Assembly: GCA_946902985.2 (NCBI GenBank)
Contig: OX336392.1
Span: 15,970,716 to 16,034,715 of the forward strand
Direction: 5' to 3'
DNA: 64,000 bases
From: Meconema thalassinum
Taxonomy: Eukaryota; Arthropoda; Insecta; Orthoptera; Tettigoniidae
Shown: positions 53,448 to 64,000 of the stretch, in pieces
How positions within the stretch are numbered: the stretch's first letter is position 1
Layout of the letters: each line of letters opens with the position of its first letter
Notes under the pieces: generated by a model
What the model saw: only the letters and a program-made list of their open reading frames with translations
The model's database searches: none
What the model was told of the DNA's origin: nothing
Program-made: the position numbers and the translations under genes

Positions 53448-53560
53448 TGAAAAGATCCCAGCACAAGTAGTCCCAGTCGAAGCAATGCCGGACTCAGCTG
53501 GAGTCGCCAACCCACGTCCAACAAGTTGTGAGCCCCTGGAGGTGTCGTAGTGTTGAATTA
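53448..53560 (+). repeat. Family A copy, right part
   Basis: Continues the family A copy interrupted at 39,677 (CAGCACAAGTAG; GCAATGCCGGACTCAGCTGG; GTGAGCCCCTGG). This order matches the uninterrupted copy at 62,700-62,870. Confidence 0.8.
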
Positions 53561-53765
53561 AACATTTCTGCATTAATTCACAATTGTACAGTAGTTTAGG
53601 GCTTACTGCTTTAAGTGTATCACAAAATAGTAGCCACACGTCCATAGATTAGTTGTGTTTCTCGGTCTTGTAACATTGTACGTACCGTATAAGAATAGTT
53701 CTTATTCTGACGCTTAATGCCTTAACCCTTTATAGGGGAAAACTTTTTTTTTACTTGTATGTGTT
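53561..53765. other. Unassigned spacer
   Basis: No feature recognised. Confidence 0.5.
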
Positions 53766-53769
53766 TCTT

Positions 53770-56700
53770 ACCCCCATTGCCGGTTGCAAGCCCGGGGCCT
53801 CATCTCGCAAGTGATGAAGAAGGAGGAGCAGGAGGAGTATCAACCTCGTAAAAGAACCAGGGCCCATCTGGCTCCGGATGGTAGCACCCTGTTATAGGGC
53901 CCCCACCTAGGGTTACTAGGCGAAACTGGTCAACGGTCTCAACGACGGAAGAGGAAGCAATGTGTTTCCCAACGGCAGAGAGGGCGGAAGAACCTAGTGG
54001 AGTAAACCACGAAAAATAATCATTTCGGACTAACAATCCGATCTTACCTCGGAAGTTAATTCCTTCCTCACAACCCACAACTTCATTCGCAGTATGGAAA
54101 TGCCGCTGAAAGAATGCACTACCCCAGGTGGCAGCTTGGAAAAGAAATCCCCCATTGCGCAAAGCAATGCATCGGAACCTAGGGTTCTGGGGAGTCCCGA
54201 CATCTGCGAGAAAGACGAGTCGGAGCGTCTTGAAACACCTTCCAAACTCAAATTCAAGAAGAACTATTTCATCGGAACAATAAACGTCAACTCACTCACC
54301 AAAGTCGGAAAGCAAAAAGAACTAGAAAAGCTTATGGACAAAAACCAAATCCAGATCCTAGCTGTACAAGAGACCTGATTCCTGGACGAGAACATCATGG
54401 ACACCAACCACTACAGAATATTCAAGGGAAAGGCGGCCATCAGAACAGCAACCAACAAGCCTCTGCTAGGAACCTGCTTCTATGTAAACAAGAAGATAGC
54501 AAACAGTGTTATTGACTTCACGTCAAAAACTGAAAGATTTTCTCTACTAACTGTTAAATGCAAGAATAAGAAGTACACTCTCATCAACTGCCATGCCCCG
54601 ATCAATGAAGACAACAAGAAGAACCCACAGAAAGTGGATGACTTCTGGGATCTTCTAGAAACTGAAATCGTCCGGATACCCAACAGCAACATAAAAACTC
54701 TACTAGGAGACTTCAACGCGCAGATTGGGAAGGAAAAGAAGTACAGAGATATTGTTGGAGAATATCCAGGGTATAGGAGGACAAATAGAAATGGTGAACG
54801 GCTCATTGGACTCTGCAAAGCGTTTCAGTTGAAACTAATGTCAACACACCTCAAGAAACTCCCAAGAAAAACAAAAACATGGGTATCTCCTAATGCTAAA
54901 CAAGGCGAATACCAACTGGATCACGTAGCAATAACAAGGGAAAGTGTAAGAGAAGTGATGAATGTCAAAGTGATTAGAAATGGTGAATTTGATTCGGATC
55001 ACTATCTCTCCAAAGTCAAGATCCGTTTCCTCCCATTAGGCCAAAAGAGAGATCCACCTAAAATGATAAGATATAATACGAACCAAATGAACATCACTCA
55101 AGACAATATTGAAAACTTCAAGGATGAAATCCGTACTAGAAGAAAGAGGAACTGGCAGGATTTGTGCACTGAAATCAATGCCGCTGCAATGAAATCACTC
55201 GGACAGGCTAAAATAAAACGAGAACAATGGTGGAATGAAGAGTGCGAAGAAGCTCTCAGGGAGAGATCTGAGAAATGGAGAAAATGGAAATCTTCCAAGA
55301 GAATGGACCACATGGAACAATTCAGACAACAGAGGAAAGACACATCCAGATCATTCCGAAGGACTAAACGATCATTTGAAAAGGCTCAACTGGAAAACCT
55401 CCAGAGTGACTTCGTTAAGAACAAGTCCAGAGATTTCTATCAGACTTTCAAAAGCAAACTCAAAGGATACCAAACTCCCAGTTTGAGCTTCAGAAATGAA
55501 AAGGGTAAAATTGGACTCAATAGCCAAGAAAACTGCGAAATATTGGCCAGATACTTCCATAATCTCCTGAACTGTCTTTCCCCAATTTCGAAACTAGAAT
55601 TTCCTGACATACCAGAGAACCCAGAAGGCGACGAAGTGCCAACAAAGGAAGAAATCAAAGCAGCACTCAGGAACCTAAAAAACAACAAAGCAAGTGGAGA
55701 AGATTCGATAACGGCAGAAATGTTGAAATGGGCAGAACCAGAAATCTTAGATGATCTTCACCATATCATCAGTGAAATTTGAGAGAAGGAGAAAATATCT
55801 GAAGAGTGGAAAACAGCACTCATACATCCGCTACATAAGAAAGGGGACAAACAGGACGTCAACAACTATAGGGCTGTGTCTCTTCTACCGATCGCCTATA
55901 AGATCCTCTCAAAATTGCTTCTGAATAGACTAGAGACGACTATAGATGAACAACAGGGGGAATACCAAGCAGGGTTTAGGAAAGGCCGCTCCTGTGTTGA
56001 ACAGATATTCAACCTGAAGTCAATACTCTGCCACAGAATGCAGAGTGGTATCGTTTATGGACTTCAAGAAAGCCTTCGATTCGGTGGACAGAGAAACCTT
56101 GCTTAAGATCATTAAAGAATTTGGAGTCAAAACAAAACTGGCAAACATAATCAAAGGTACCCTAACAGATACAACTTCCAGGGTGAAATTCTTGGGGCAT
56201 TTGTCACAACCGTTTGATATCAAGACAGGCGTGAGGCAAGGTGATGGACTATCACCACTCCTATTCAACTGTGTCTTGGAAAAATTGATAGAATTTGGAA
56301 CTATGAACTTGAACGCCAAAAGATAACTCCGATCTGCCTAGGAAGAAAATCAGGAGGGATTAAAATCAACTGCCTAGCTTTTGCTGATGACTTTGCTGTT
56401 CTGTTTGAAAGTCCAGAGGTCGCAACCATTCAAATTAACCTTCTGGAAAGAATTGCTACCCAAACAGGACTGAGGATCTCAACAGACAAGACCAAATTCA
56501 TGATGAACTCCAAAGATGGACCACAATTTCTGGAAACAGAGATAGGGCAAATCAAAAGGGTCAAAAAGTTCAAGTACCTTGGTGATACCATACAAGCGAA
56601 TGGACTAGAGAAAGATGCAATAGAAGATCGGATTTCAAAAATGGAAAGAGCATAGGGCTTGACAAAAAACATGTACAATAAAAAGTGCCGATCCTGGAAT

Positions 56701-57250
56701 GACAAAATAAAACACTACAACACCGTGGTGAAGACAGAATGTCTCTATGCCAGTGAATGTCTGTCTATGAACTACAAGCCGGATAAACTAGAGGTCTTGG
56801 AAAGGAGAATCCTCAGAAAAATTATGGGTGCTGTTCAAAGCGAAAGTGGTTGGAAACCTCGAAGTAATGAATAAGTTTACCAGAAAGTAGAAAGAATCTC
56901 TGAGACTATGAAAAAGAAAAGGTTGAAGTTTCTCGGACATCTATACAGAATGGACCAAACGGATATTTGATTACTTCTGGAGAAAGAAGACCACAACAGC
57001 ATGGATTAAGAAAACAAAGGCGGACATGGAAAAATTAAACATCACTGAAGTCCAACTGTTAGACAGAAATAGATTTAGGAACATACTGAGTAATTTAGAA
57101 GGGATTCAAGCCGCAAGAAAACCTAAGGAGGCCGGAAGAACCTGGACAGACGAACAGCGTAAACAGGCCAGCGAACGCATGAAGGAGTATTGGGTGCAGA
57201 GAAAACTTCGCACCAAGGAAAAGAAAGAAGTTGTAGCGTGATCCTAACTG
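53770..57250 (+). mobile_element. APE-type LINE, nearly full length, inactive
   Basis: About 3.5 kb with a GC-rich 5' leader (53,780-54,090), a single endonuclease-RT ORF broken by stops and frameshifts, and a short 3' region. Five other fragments in the window (12.8, 14.8, 20-22.5 and 24.6 kb, plus weaker ones) belong to this family or near relatives. The clade is not certain; a lack of a gag ORF and the protein style suggest RTE-like. Confidence 0.8.
54094..57241 (+). pseudogene. LINE endonuclease-reverse transcriptase ORF
   Basis: The endonuclease begins around 54,262 (FIGTINVNSLTKVGK; VQET with the catalytic Glu) and is cut by TGA at 54,376-54,378. It resumes at 54,397 with TLLGDFNAQIGKE, QLDHVAITRE and FDSDHYLSKV, so the APE residues are kept. 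A TGA at 55,780-55,782 precedes the RT, where Trp would be expected. RT motifs are EYQAGFRKGRSCVEQIF, FMDFKKAFDSVD, GVRQGDGLSPLLF and FADDFAVL (about 56,380-56,400, intact). Frameshifts lie near 56,040 and 56,320, and stops near 56,654 and 56,872. The C-terminus is at 57,026-57,241. Confidence 0.85.
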
Positions 57251-57860
57251 GTCCATTCGCGTGTAAAAATATATATTAATAATGTTATTTTGTGTTTCTC
57301 TAATTTTAAAGTTTATGCATTTATTTTTAATTTTAAATTTATGATATTATTATTGAATTATTTAATTAACTAATTTCAAATTGATTTCTACAATTATTTT
57401 CCTAATTTTTATAGTTATGTTTATTATTTAAATGTTTTTATTTGTTTTATAATTGTGCGGTAATTTTATTTTTATAATTTCTATGTCTAGATTTATATTT
57501 CATTTTTACACTTTACTTGTTAATCTTTTTAGATTTAAATTGTTTAAAATTTATCCAACACATTACGTCAAGTAGATATAATATTTGATTTTTAGAAATA
57601 CTATCAGTGTCTTTTAAATCATAAACTGTCCTTATGACACGTGGTTAATATAGAGACCACTATCCCATAAAGAGTTAATATTTTACCAGTAATAGTTGCC
57701 ACACTATATTATGACTTTTATGTTTCGGTTTTTGGAGGGCAGAAACTGTTAAGGGTGTCATTGTAGGCTTGTTGGAGCTATTTTGTTTTGTACAGATTTG
57801 GATCTGATGATACTCGTTTAACGAGCGAAATATGTAATCCCTGAGCTTTTTCCTTCTGTA
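57251..57860. other. Very AT-rich spacer
   Basis: Nothing but TTTTA/ATTT-rich sequence; no gene. Confidence 0.6.
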
Positions 57861-57862
57861 GT

Positions 57863-58050
57863 TTGGGGACGTGGTGGCGCAGCGGTCAAGTTGTCGGCCT
57901 CTCACCAAGGTGGAGCGGGTTTGATTCACGGTCAATACATGTGAGATTTTTGATGTGAAATGTCATGTCCTTTGGTTCGGATTCCACATAAAAAAGAGGT
58001 CCCATGGCTCATGATCGCATGATTAACGGTCACGTAAAACTACAAGCTTC
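57863..58050 (+). repeat. tRNA-derived SINE, copy 2 of the 9.7-kb family
   Basis: GTGGTGGCGCAGCGGTCAAG (A-box region) and GGGTTTGATTCACGG (B-box region), followed by the TTGGTTCGGATTCCACATAA tail shared with 9681-9812. Confidence 0.8.
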
Positions 58051-58179
58051 CTTCCTTTTTCCTTCTGTAGCCCAAAACAAATACAATGTGCCCACAAAGT
58101 CCGCATTCCTCTGCTCATTATTCCCAGCTCCCGTGGTCACAATGCTTGCCTTGGGGGAAAAGAAAAAACTTTTTTTTTT

Positions 58180-58435
58180 AAGAAAATGAGCGAAAGTCAC
58201 CTCACGTCATCATCTGGGCCGGAATGACACAAGCGCATCTGTTTTGACACATGTTCTGATCGTTCTGTTAATCAGGTTAATGACTGGCTCATCCCGCAGC
58301 TGCAAAATGCGGGAATCTTAGACGGTGTTTGGTTTCAACACGATTAGGCGCCGGCTCACTTCACAGTGGCTGTTCGACAACGTCTGATCGCAGTCTTTGG
58401 GGATCGCCGGATCGGTCGAGGATCGGACAATGGAA
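58180..58435 (+). pseudogene. Mariner/Tc-like transposase fragment
   Basis: One frame reads LDGVWFQHD, a stop, then APAHFTVAVRQRL and GDRRIGRG. This is the catalytic-core block around the second Asp (W-F-Q-x-D-G-A-P-x-H) of DD-type IS630/Tc1/mariner transposases. The residue after Asp is replaced by a TAG. Upstream, in shifted frames, are QLQNAGI-like scraps. Only ~80 codons remain and no TIRs were found. Confidence 0.75.
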
Positions 58436-58469
58436 GTACCGGTATGTTGGAATTGATGATGGATGGATC

Positions 58470-58625
58470 CTCAGTTCAGGGACTGCGACAACGCGGTCAT
58501 GTAGCCCCGTGTACTTTGGGTGTGTGTAGAATCTGTCTGACAACCGGTGTTAATTGTGATGGCTGTATTAGTGTAAGGACTGCAGACGACCTATTTCAAG
58601 TAGTTCCTATTTTTGCTACCAAATG
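58470..58625 (+). repeat. Family C SINE-like copy
   Basis: GGGACTGCGACAACGCGGTC, a GTAGCCCCGTGTACTTTGGG-like segment, and GTGTTAATTGTGATGGCTGT, as in other family C copies. Confidence 0.75.
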
Positions 58626-58744
58626 CTACCGTCAAGGACACCTAGCTTTTAACTTGCTTACTAGATGCAACCGCAACCGGCACCTGGCGGCAAACGTTGG
58701 AACTAATAGAGCGTTAATCAATTGTAACCTAGAGATTTAGCTTC

Positions 58745-58918
58745 ACACAATTGTAGTCAAGGGAAGGATATTTTACATGCAATAAATCTATGACATGGGA
58801 CCGCCGGGTTTACTTCTCCTCCGAATGTAGGCATACTGAGAGACTTTTAACTCTCTTAAAAATCCGACGACTTCGGCCGGGTTTGAACCCGCGACCTTGG
58901 GCTTAGAAGCTACACACA
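58745..58918 (-). repeat. tRNA-derived SINE (type 2), minus copy
   Basis: On the minus strand it has GGTTCAAACCCGGCCGAAG and the CTCAGTATGCCTACATTCGG body. The tRNA-like 5' head is truncated. Confidence 0.8.
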
Positions 58919-59200
58919 ACTTCACAGTTCTGAAACAAACGCAGAAGAACAATGTCGAAAAGCCAACGAACAGTAAGCACTAAAAATTTCACATTTCAGT
59001 ACGTACTGTACAACGACACAAACGATACGAGCGATGACGGAGCACTAAAACGGACAAGCGATAACAAGAATGGCGCGACGGGGAGTGAGTCACCGCTACG
59101 GATCAACGGGAACGACGGACCAGCCGAGGACGGGCGAGAGGGCTTCTACTGTGCTTTGAAATGAACATCCTTATATTTTAATTATGAAAAATATTTCTCG
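58919..59200. other. Unassigned sequence with one small ORF
   Basis: A 70-codon Ser/Asn/Asp/Gly-rich frame (58,952-59,164) begins with an ATG but resembles nothing I recognise. It is not called as a gene. Confidence 0.4.
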
Positions 59201-59207
59201 TATTCCC

Positions 59208-59500
59208 GAGCCTCCGTGGCTTAGGCGGCAGCACGCCAGCCTCTCACCACTGGGTCCATGGTTCAAATCCCGGTCACTCCTTGTGAGATTTGTCCTGGAC
59301 AAAGCGGAGACAGACAGATTTTTCTCCGGGTACTCCGGTTTTCCTTGTCACAAATTTCATTCCAGCAACACTCTCCACTATCATTTCATTTCATTTGTCA
59401 TTCATTTAATCATTACCCCCAGGGGAGTGCGTCAGGCTTCGGCAGCCAGCACAGTTCATATTCTCGCCCCTAGATGGGAGCTTCATTCATTCCATTCCCT
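59208..59500 (+). repeat. tRNA-derived SINE, plus copy of the 19.4-kb family
   Basis: GCCTCCGTGGCTTAGGCGGC, then GGTTCAAATCCCGGTCACTC, with a long shared tail to CTAGATGGGAGCTTCATTCA. It is a near-complete match to 19,370-19,655 (minus). Confidence 0.85.
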
Positions 59501-59885
59501 GACTATGTCGGTCGACTGCAAGCAGACTGCAGAGTTTCATTTCTCCTATTCAAATCAGAAAGCAAAAACTAGCAAGTTGTTATTCAATATGTAAATAAAT
59601 ATTTTCATTGTCTTGGTTTCCAAAAACTTGTTAACGAATTGGGTCCTGTGGAGGGCACGTTTTGGAACTGTTGTTATAGAAATCTGTGGATGAAAATGTT
59701 TAGGTTAATGTTGTTTGAATTGCAGCCAATGGCCATAGCAGGGCATTTCAATTCCCCAATAAGTTCAATTTCAAGTAGTTCCAACGTTGGCTACCAGACG
59801 CCACTGTCACTGACACCTAGCGGCGAACGTTGGAACTTGATAGAGCGTCTCTAATCAGCCAAGTATAACCTTCACACTTCGGATG
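59501..59885. other. Unassigned sequence
   Basis: No gene. A TTCCAACGTT / AACGTTGGAA pair (about 59,778 and 59,827) forms a small inverted repeat. Confidence 0.5.
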
Positions 59886-59889
59886 ATGA

Positions 59890-59984
59890 TATATGATGAT
59901 GATGATAATTGTTGTTTTAAGGGGCCTAACATCTGGGAATCGGTCCCTAATGGTTTGAAAATGAAATGAAACTATACATAAAAC
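59890..59984 (+). repeat. Family A end, left of the hAT insertion
   Basis: GGGGCCTAACATCTGGGAAT followed by TAATGGTTTG. It continues at 61,735 after the hAT element. Confidence 0.75.
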
Positions 59985-61734
59985 TAGGGACCTGAAAAAA
60001 TCGCATTTGCGATAAATGCGAATTTTTAAATTTCGTACAGAATCCAAGCCTACATTAATTTTAATGTAAAAAAAACATTTTTATGTGTAAATCAAAGTGC
60101 GACAAATTGCAAATTGTGACCCAAAATGCGAAAATACCAAATAAGTGCGAATTTATAGCGAAATTACTTTAAATCTGCTCATTTATTTGTGAATTTGTTT
60201 ATTAAACAAAAGAAAATGTTTAGTAGGTGGCCTAATCGCTCGCTAACGATACCTCATCTCGGACTTGCAGTGTGCTACGCATATTGGTCAATATAACTAT
60301 CGATTTCTGTATCGATACGAACTTTCGACTATCTATAACTTATTCAGACAGCTGACGAATGAAACTAGTTTGTGAACTTGGCGCATCGTGGCGACTGGCG
60401 GTTTGTCGAACACATTGACTTCGCTAAACGGAAAATTTTGCCGCTTGAATAGTAACCTTATTCTTTTTGTAACCTTCAAGCACTTCAAGGTTCAAAGTTT
60501 TTTTCTAGAAATGGGACGTACTGCTGTAACTGCTCATGAAAAAGCACAGCAGTACGCTAATCATTGCTTTTATTGTTCCGACTCTGCAACAGTATTTTGC
60601 AAATATTGTGACTGTCGTGTTGGGTGAGAGAAGAAGGACATAATTCAAAAATATATTATATCGGTAAAACATGTTGCGAAGCGACGAGAATGCGCAACAG
60701 TTTCTGAACCCAAACAAACCTCTGTTATTGAAAGACTACAGGGTGCAAAACTTTTTCCATCGCCGGTACTTACTCGATGGAACAGCTGGTTTGAAGCTGT
60801 TTTCTACTTAGCGAGTTATTTGCATGATGTTGTGAGCTTTTTTAAGCTACCTGACATGAAAGATGTTAGTAACAGTGGTGTTACATTTCTGCGAGGCTTG
60901 ACAGATAGAGATGTAGATAGGATTTATTCTGAAATAATTTTTGTGAAAGAGCATGCTAGTGGACTTGTTGAACTTCTCACTCTGCTTGATGGGACCCAGT
61001 ATCCAACCTCACATTTGCTTTATCCCAAACTTGAAAACTTAGATGCTAATTTTGGTGCAATAATTCAAGGCCATTATTCTGAAGCGGCAGATAATGCCTT
61101 AGCTAAACTCACAGCCATAGAATGTGCTACAAGGAAAGATTTGTTTGTAAAAGTAGCTCAGTCTGCTAGAAGCAAGCTTGCTAGACTAAAGGCAAGTGAT
61201 TCCAATCGCAAAACCTTTGAAGCCATAGCACAGATATTTTATCCTAGACACGTGGTATTGAACAATGACAAGGAAACCGATATTCAAAAACTTCCGGGCT
61301 TTACAAACATTCCATGTCATGAAATAAGGAAGGGCTATGTTTCTTTCAAGAATATTATTGAATCGCAGTTAAAACAAAATGAGGAGTGTGAAGTAGCACG
61401 TGCCTTGACCTGTTCAACATGAACATGGACATTTTGCCAAGAGTTCTTTAGATCTTTTGTGGACACCAACAAACAATGTGGACAGTGAGCGTGTTTTGTC
61501 GCACTACAATACAGATGTTACAGACAGAAGGTGTAACTTGAAAGAGTGCAACGCAGAGTTATTTACAATGCTTTCATTTGAACATTAAATTGTATCTCAA
61601 GTGTCGCCAATAAAGTCATGTAGTCCGTAAGAATCCGGAAAAAGTAGATGCTAATTTTCCATAAATAGATGCTTAATAGGGAAAAAATAAATGCTAATTT
61701 AAAGGAAAATAGATGCTAACATTTCAGGTCCCTA
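59985..61734 (+). mobile_element. hAT-family DNA transposon, inactive
   Basis: The 13-bp terminal inverted repeats TAGGGACCTGAAA and TTTCAGGTCCCTA bound 1,750 bp. The 8-bp flanks CATAAAAC (59,977-59,984) and CCTAAAAC (61,735-61,742) differ at one base and fit the 8-bp target duplication of hAT elements. Subterminal ATGCGAA/ATGCTAA repeats lie near both ends. Inside is a hAT-type transposase with a BED-like finger and a C-terminal dimerisation block, broken by stops. Confidence 0.85.
60511..61588 (+). pseudogene. hAT transposase (BED finger plus dimerisation domain)
   Basis: The N-terminal frame starts MGRTAVTAHEKAQQYANHCF and contains F-C-K-Y-C, the first half of a BED-like finger. A TGA at about 60,625 falls where Trp is expected, and V-K-H downstream supplies the finger His. 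After a gap with stops, the frame at 60,820-61,422 gives the central region. The C-terminus (about 61,420-61,588) has LLWTPTNNVDSERVLSHYN and DRRCNLKECNAELF, the conserved hAT dimerisation motif. The overall style resembles CGGBP1-like/hAT-derived proteins of arthropods. It is dead through at least three stops. Confidence 0.8.
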
Positions 61735-61811
61735 CCTAAAACTAACTACACGCTTACAAACCAGAAGAGGAAATGGGAAACAAAAAGAAGAATAAGGGAA
61801 ACAAAAGACAG

Positions 61812-62010
61812 TGGGGCGGCTTCGGTGGCGTAGTCGGTAGCACGCTGAGCTTCTATGTCCAAGATAGCGGGTTCAAACCCGGCCGAAGCCGTCGGATTTT
61901 TTAAGAGCGTTAAAAATCCCTCAGTATGCCTTCCTTCGGAGAGGAAGTAAAGCCGGCGGTCCCACGTCATAGATTTATGGCATGTTAAAGAACCTTCCAC
62001 TAATTGCACC
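61812..62010 (+). repeat. tRNA-derived SINE (type 2), most complete copy
   Basis: GGCTTCGGTGGCGTAGTCGG (A-box region), GGTTCAAACCCGGCCGAAGC (B-box region), and a body with CTCAGTATGCCTTCCTTCGG and AGATTTATGGCATG. Confidence 0.85.
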
Positions 62011-62345
62011 TGTGTGAAGCTAAATTGGATAGGTTAGGAATGCAAACAACGCACTGCGGTTTCTACGTTCGTTGCCAAGAGCCGACTGCGGTGGCGTCTA
62101 GTAGCTAAGTTCTGAACTTGGCCTAGTAGTCGTTGACGGTGGCGCTTGGCGGCAAAAGTAGAAACTATTAGAAAAATTCTAAGTTGCAGTCCATACTTGA
62201 ATTTTAAAAAACAGATAACACACACTAATACAGTCATCACAATTACCACCGGTTATCAGACAGATTCTACACACACCCAAAGTACACGGGGCTACATGAC
62301 CGCGTTGTCGCAGCCCCTAAACTGACGACCCAACCAAACCAACCA
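62011..62345 (-). repeat. Family C copy, minus strand, with flanking repeat
   Basis: 62,190-62,340 is a reverse-complement family C unit (GTACACGGGGCTACATGACC; CATCACAATTACCACCGGTT). The preceding 62,040-62,190 matches sequence next to family C at 58,600-58,740 in inverse orientation. Confidence 0.7.
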
Positions 62346-62349
62346 ACCT

Positions 62350-62880
62350 AAAGACAGGAGGAAAGGAAATGCCCTCAACCCTCGAAGAATGAGAATTAAG
62401 GGACTTGGAAGAAAGGAGAGCCAGGAAAGGTAAAGAGGAGAGGGATCGCCCCAAAGGCAATGGAAGAAGGAGAAAAGACGGACCCAGCTCAGGAAGCCCT
62501 CGGGGTCACCAACTCCCGAACTCACCAGACGTGAGCCCTTGAGGGTGTAGCACAATCCAGGGAGCACCAGAAGTGGTGGGGCCTTCAGGAGAAGGCAGGA
62601 GATACAATGAAAAGAAAACAAGAGGTCTGACCCCTCGAAGAAGGAGGCTATCAGGATAGATGAGACAAGGGCCCATTAAGGCGGGTTAGTGAAAGACTCC
62701 CTAGGTCTCGGATACCCTAATACTGTCGGGGTCGGAAAATAACAAGAGTTTACCAAGTGAGGTCGAGAGGAAAGATGACAGAGAGGAGCCCGGCACAAGT
62801 GGAAGTAATGCCGAACTCAGCTGAGGTCCCGTGGTCACCAACCCACAAGTTTCGAGCCCCTGGGGGATACAAATTTGGCT
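62350..62880 (+). repeat. Interspersed repeat family A, body
   Basis: Rest of the family A copy entered by hAT and SINEs: AGAATGAGAATTAAGGGACT, GGGTGTAGCACAATCCAGGG, a TCGGATACCCTAATACTGTC segment and GCCGAACTCAGCTGAGG. It serves as the uninterrupted reference for the junction at 39,677/53,448. Confidence 0.75.
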
Positions 62881-63255
62881 TCACACTACCAATTGTAGTG
62901 TAGGTTCTTTTACATGTCATAAATGGGCCCGTCGGTTTTACTTCCCTTCCTGAGGAAGGCACACTGAAGGATTTTAATGCTCTTAAAAAATTCGAGAGTC
63001 CGGTGCCTTGCGGTCTACCTGAGACTTGTTCTCGTACGAAATCGTCGCTTACAGTGACATCGGACATGAGTGAAAACACTCAAAGATTGATCGCCACCTA
63101 AGTGGAAAATGCAACGCATCAATGCGGTTCTCATAAGGAGGAGAAATGTTGCTTGAATTGCATTACTGTCTATTCTACAGTACATATGTATTTGATTTGA
63201 AGTTGCTTATTTATTTCATTATCGTCTTTTCTAATCCTGGATTAAAGATGGGTTA
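62881..63255. other. SINE type 2 scrap and unassigned sequence
   Basis: 62,880-63,000 resembles the type 2 SINE on the minus strand (CTTCCTGAGGAAGGCACACT). The rest is not recognised. Confidence 0.5.
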
Positions 63256-63259
63256 ATTT

Positions 63260-64000
63260 TACCCCCCAGGGGCTCACATCTAGTGGGACGTGGGGTAGCG
63301 ACCACGGGGCCACAGCTGAGTCCGGCATTGCTTCCACTTAAACTACTTGTGCTGGTCTCGTTTCAGTCGTCTTTCCTGTCGGTCTCCCTTTGTCAACTCT
63401 TGTTCTCTTCCGACCCCGACGGTATTAGGGTATCCGAGGCCTAGGGAGTCTCTTCCTTTCCCGCCTTAATTGGCCCTTGTCTCATCTATCCTGATAGCCT
63501 CCTTCTGCGAGGGGTCAGCCTTCTTTTTCTTTTCATGTTATCTCCCACCTTCTGCACAAGGCCCTCGAGGAGGCAGGGTGTGTGTAGCCCCACCTCTTCT
63601 GGTGCACCCTGGATAGTGCTACACCCTCAGGGGCTCACGGCTGGTGAGTTCGGGAGTTGGCGACCCCGAGGGATTCTCGAGCTGGGTCCGTTTTGTTCCC
63701 AATTTCGAGGATGGCCCTCTCCTCTTTCCCTTTCCTACTTGCCTTTCATGGCTCTCCTTCCTTCCAAGTCCCTCAATCCTCATTCTTCGAGGGTTTAGGG
63801 CATTTCTTTTCTTCCTGTCCTTTATTTGCCTTTTCCTTTATTTGTTTACCATTTCTTCTTCTAGTATGTAAGTCTGTAGTTAGTATTAGTTATACTTTTC
63901 ATTCTCATCTCATCTTTCACTATCACCCAAACCATTAGGGGCCTTAACCTAGATGTTAGGCCCCTTAATACGACAATTATCATCATCATCATCATGTTAA
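63260..64000 (-). repeat. Interspersed repeat family A, minus copy
   Basis: Reverse orientation of family A from AGCTGAGTCCGGCATTGCTT to GGGGCCTTAACCTAGATGTT, then an (ATC)n run at the window edge. It faces the plus copy at 62,350-62,880, making a loose inverted pair. Open frames across it are not genes. Confidence 0.75.

Noticed and set aside
9681..62010. Genuine tRNA genes at the various A-box/B-box sites
   Set aside because: I could not fold complete cloverleaves. The heads are followed by shared bodies and recur as dispersed copies, so they are SINEs.

Overview
The window looks like a piece of a large, repeat-crowded arthropod genome, most likely an insect. The evidence is the mix of transposons: an R1-type LINE, other APE-type LINEs, tRNA-derived SINEs, a hAT element, mariner-like debris, and short (TTAGG)n-like tracts, TTAGG being the usual insect telomere motif. 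I see no intact single-copy host gene. Nearly everything that can be read is mobile DNA, satellite DNA or their broken remains. The species cannot be named from this sequence.

Layout. 1-4.3 kb: a decayed FLYWCH-type gene at the left edge, a tandem non-coding repeat built around ATGGCGGC, and modules that match the ends of the large element described below. 4.5-8.3 kb: LINE fragments and a 39/55-bp satellite. 8.3-16.2 kb: interspersed repeats, SINEs, a fold-back MITE and (TTTC/TTTA)n tracts. 16.3-18.1 kb: a LINE reverse transcriptase (RTE-like). 20.0-22.5 kb: a second LINE on the minus strand with a damaged active site. 25.5-30.0 kb: an almost complete but broken R1-clade LINE (gag-like ORF, zinc knuckles, endonuclease, RT). 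30-39 kb: SINE-like repeats, a Tc-like TIR element nested in a Helitron-like repeat, and an 88-bp tandem repeat.

The centrepiece is 39,678-53,441. It is a 13.8-kb giant inverted repeat of two ~6.8-6.9 kb arms around a 38-bp spacer. It starts with 5'-AG, ends with CT-3', and is flanked by a 6-bp direct repeat (GATAAT). It sits inside an otherwise recognisable interspersed repeat. These hallmarks fit Polinton/Maverick (adintovirus-like) integration, but no polymerase, integrase or capsid gene is present. Each arm carries a small spliced basic-protein gene, a two-BIR plus RING inhibitor-of-apoptosis (IAP) gene, a 93-aa gene that may have an OB-like fold, a convergent FLYWCH/acidic-tail gene, and a 13-bp minisatellite near the centre. 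The arms have diverged. IAP and FLYWCH are damaged differently in each arm, whereas the 93-aa protein is identical in both.

53.8-57.2 kb: another, nearly full-length LINE of the same family as the 20-22 kb copy. 57.9-64 kb: SINEs, a mariner-like fragment, and a 1.75-kb hAT element with TIRs and 8-bp target duplication, inside further copies of the same interspersed repeat family.
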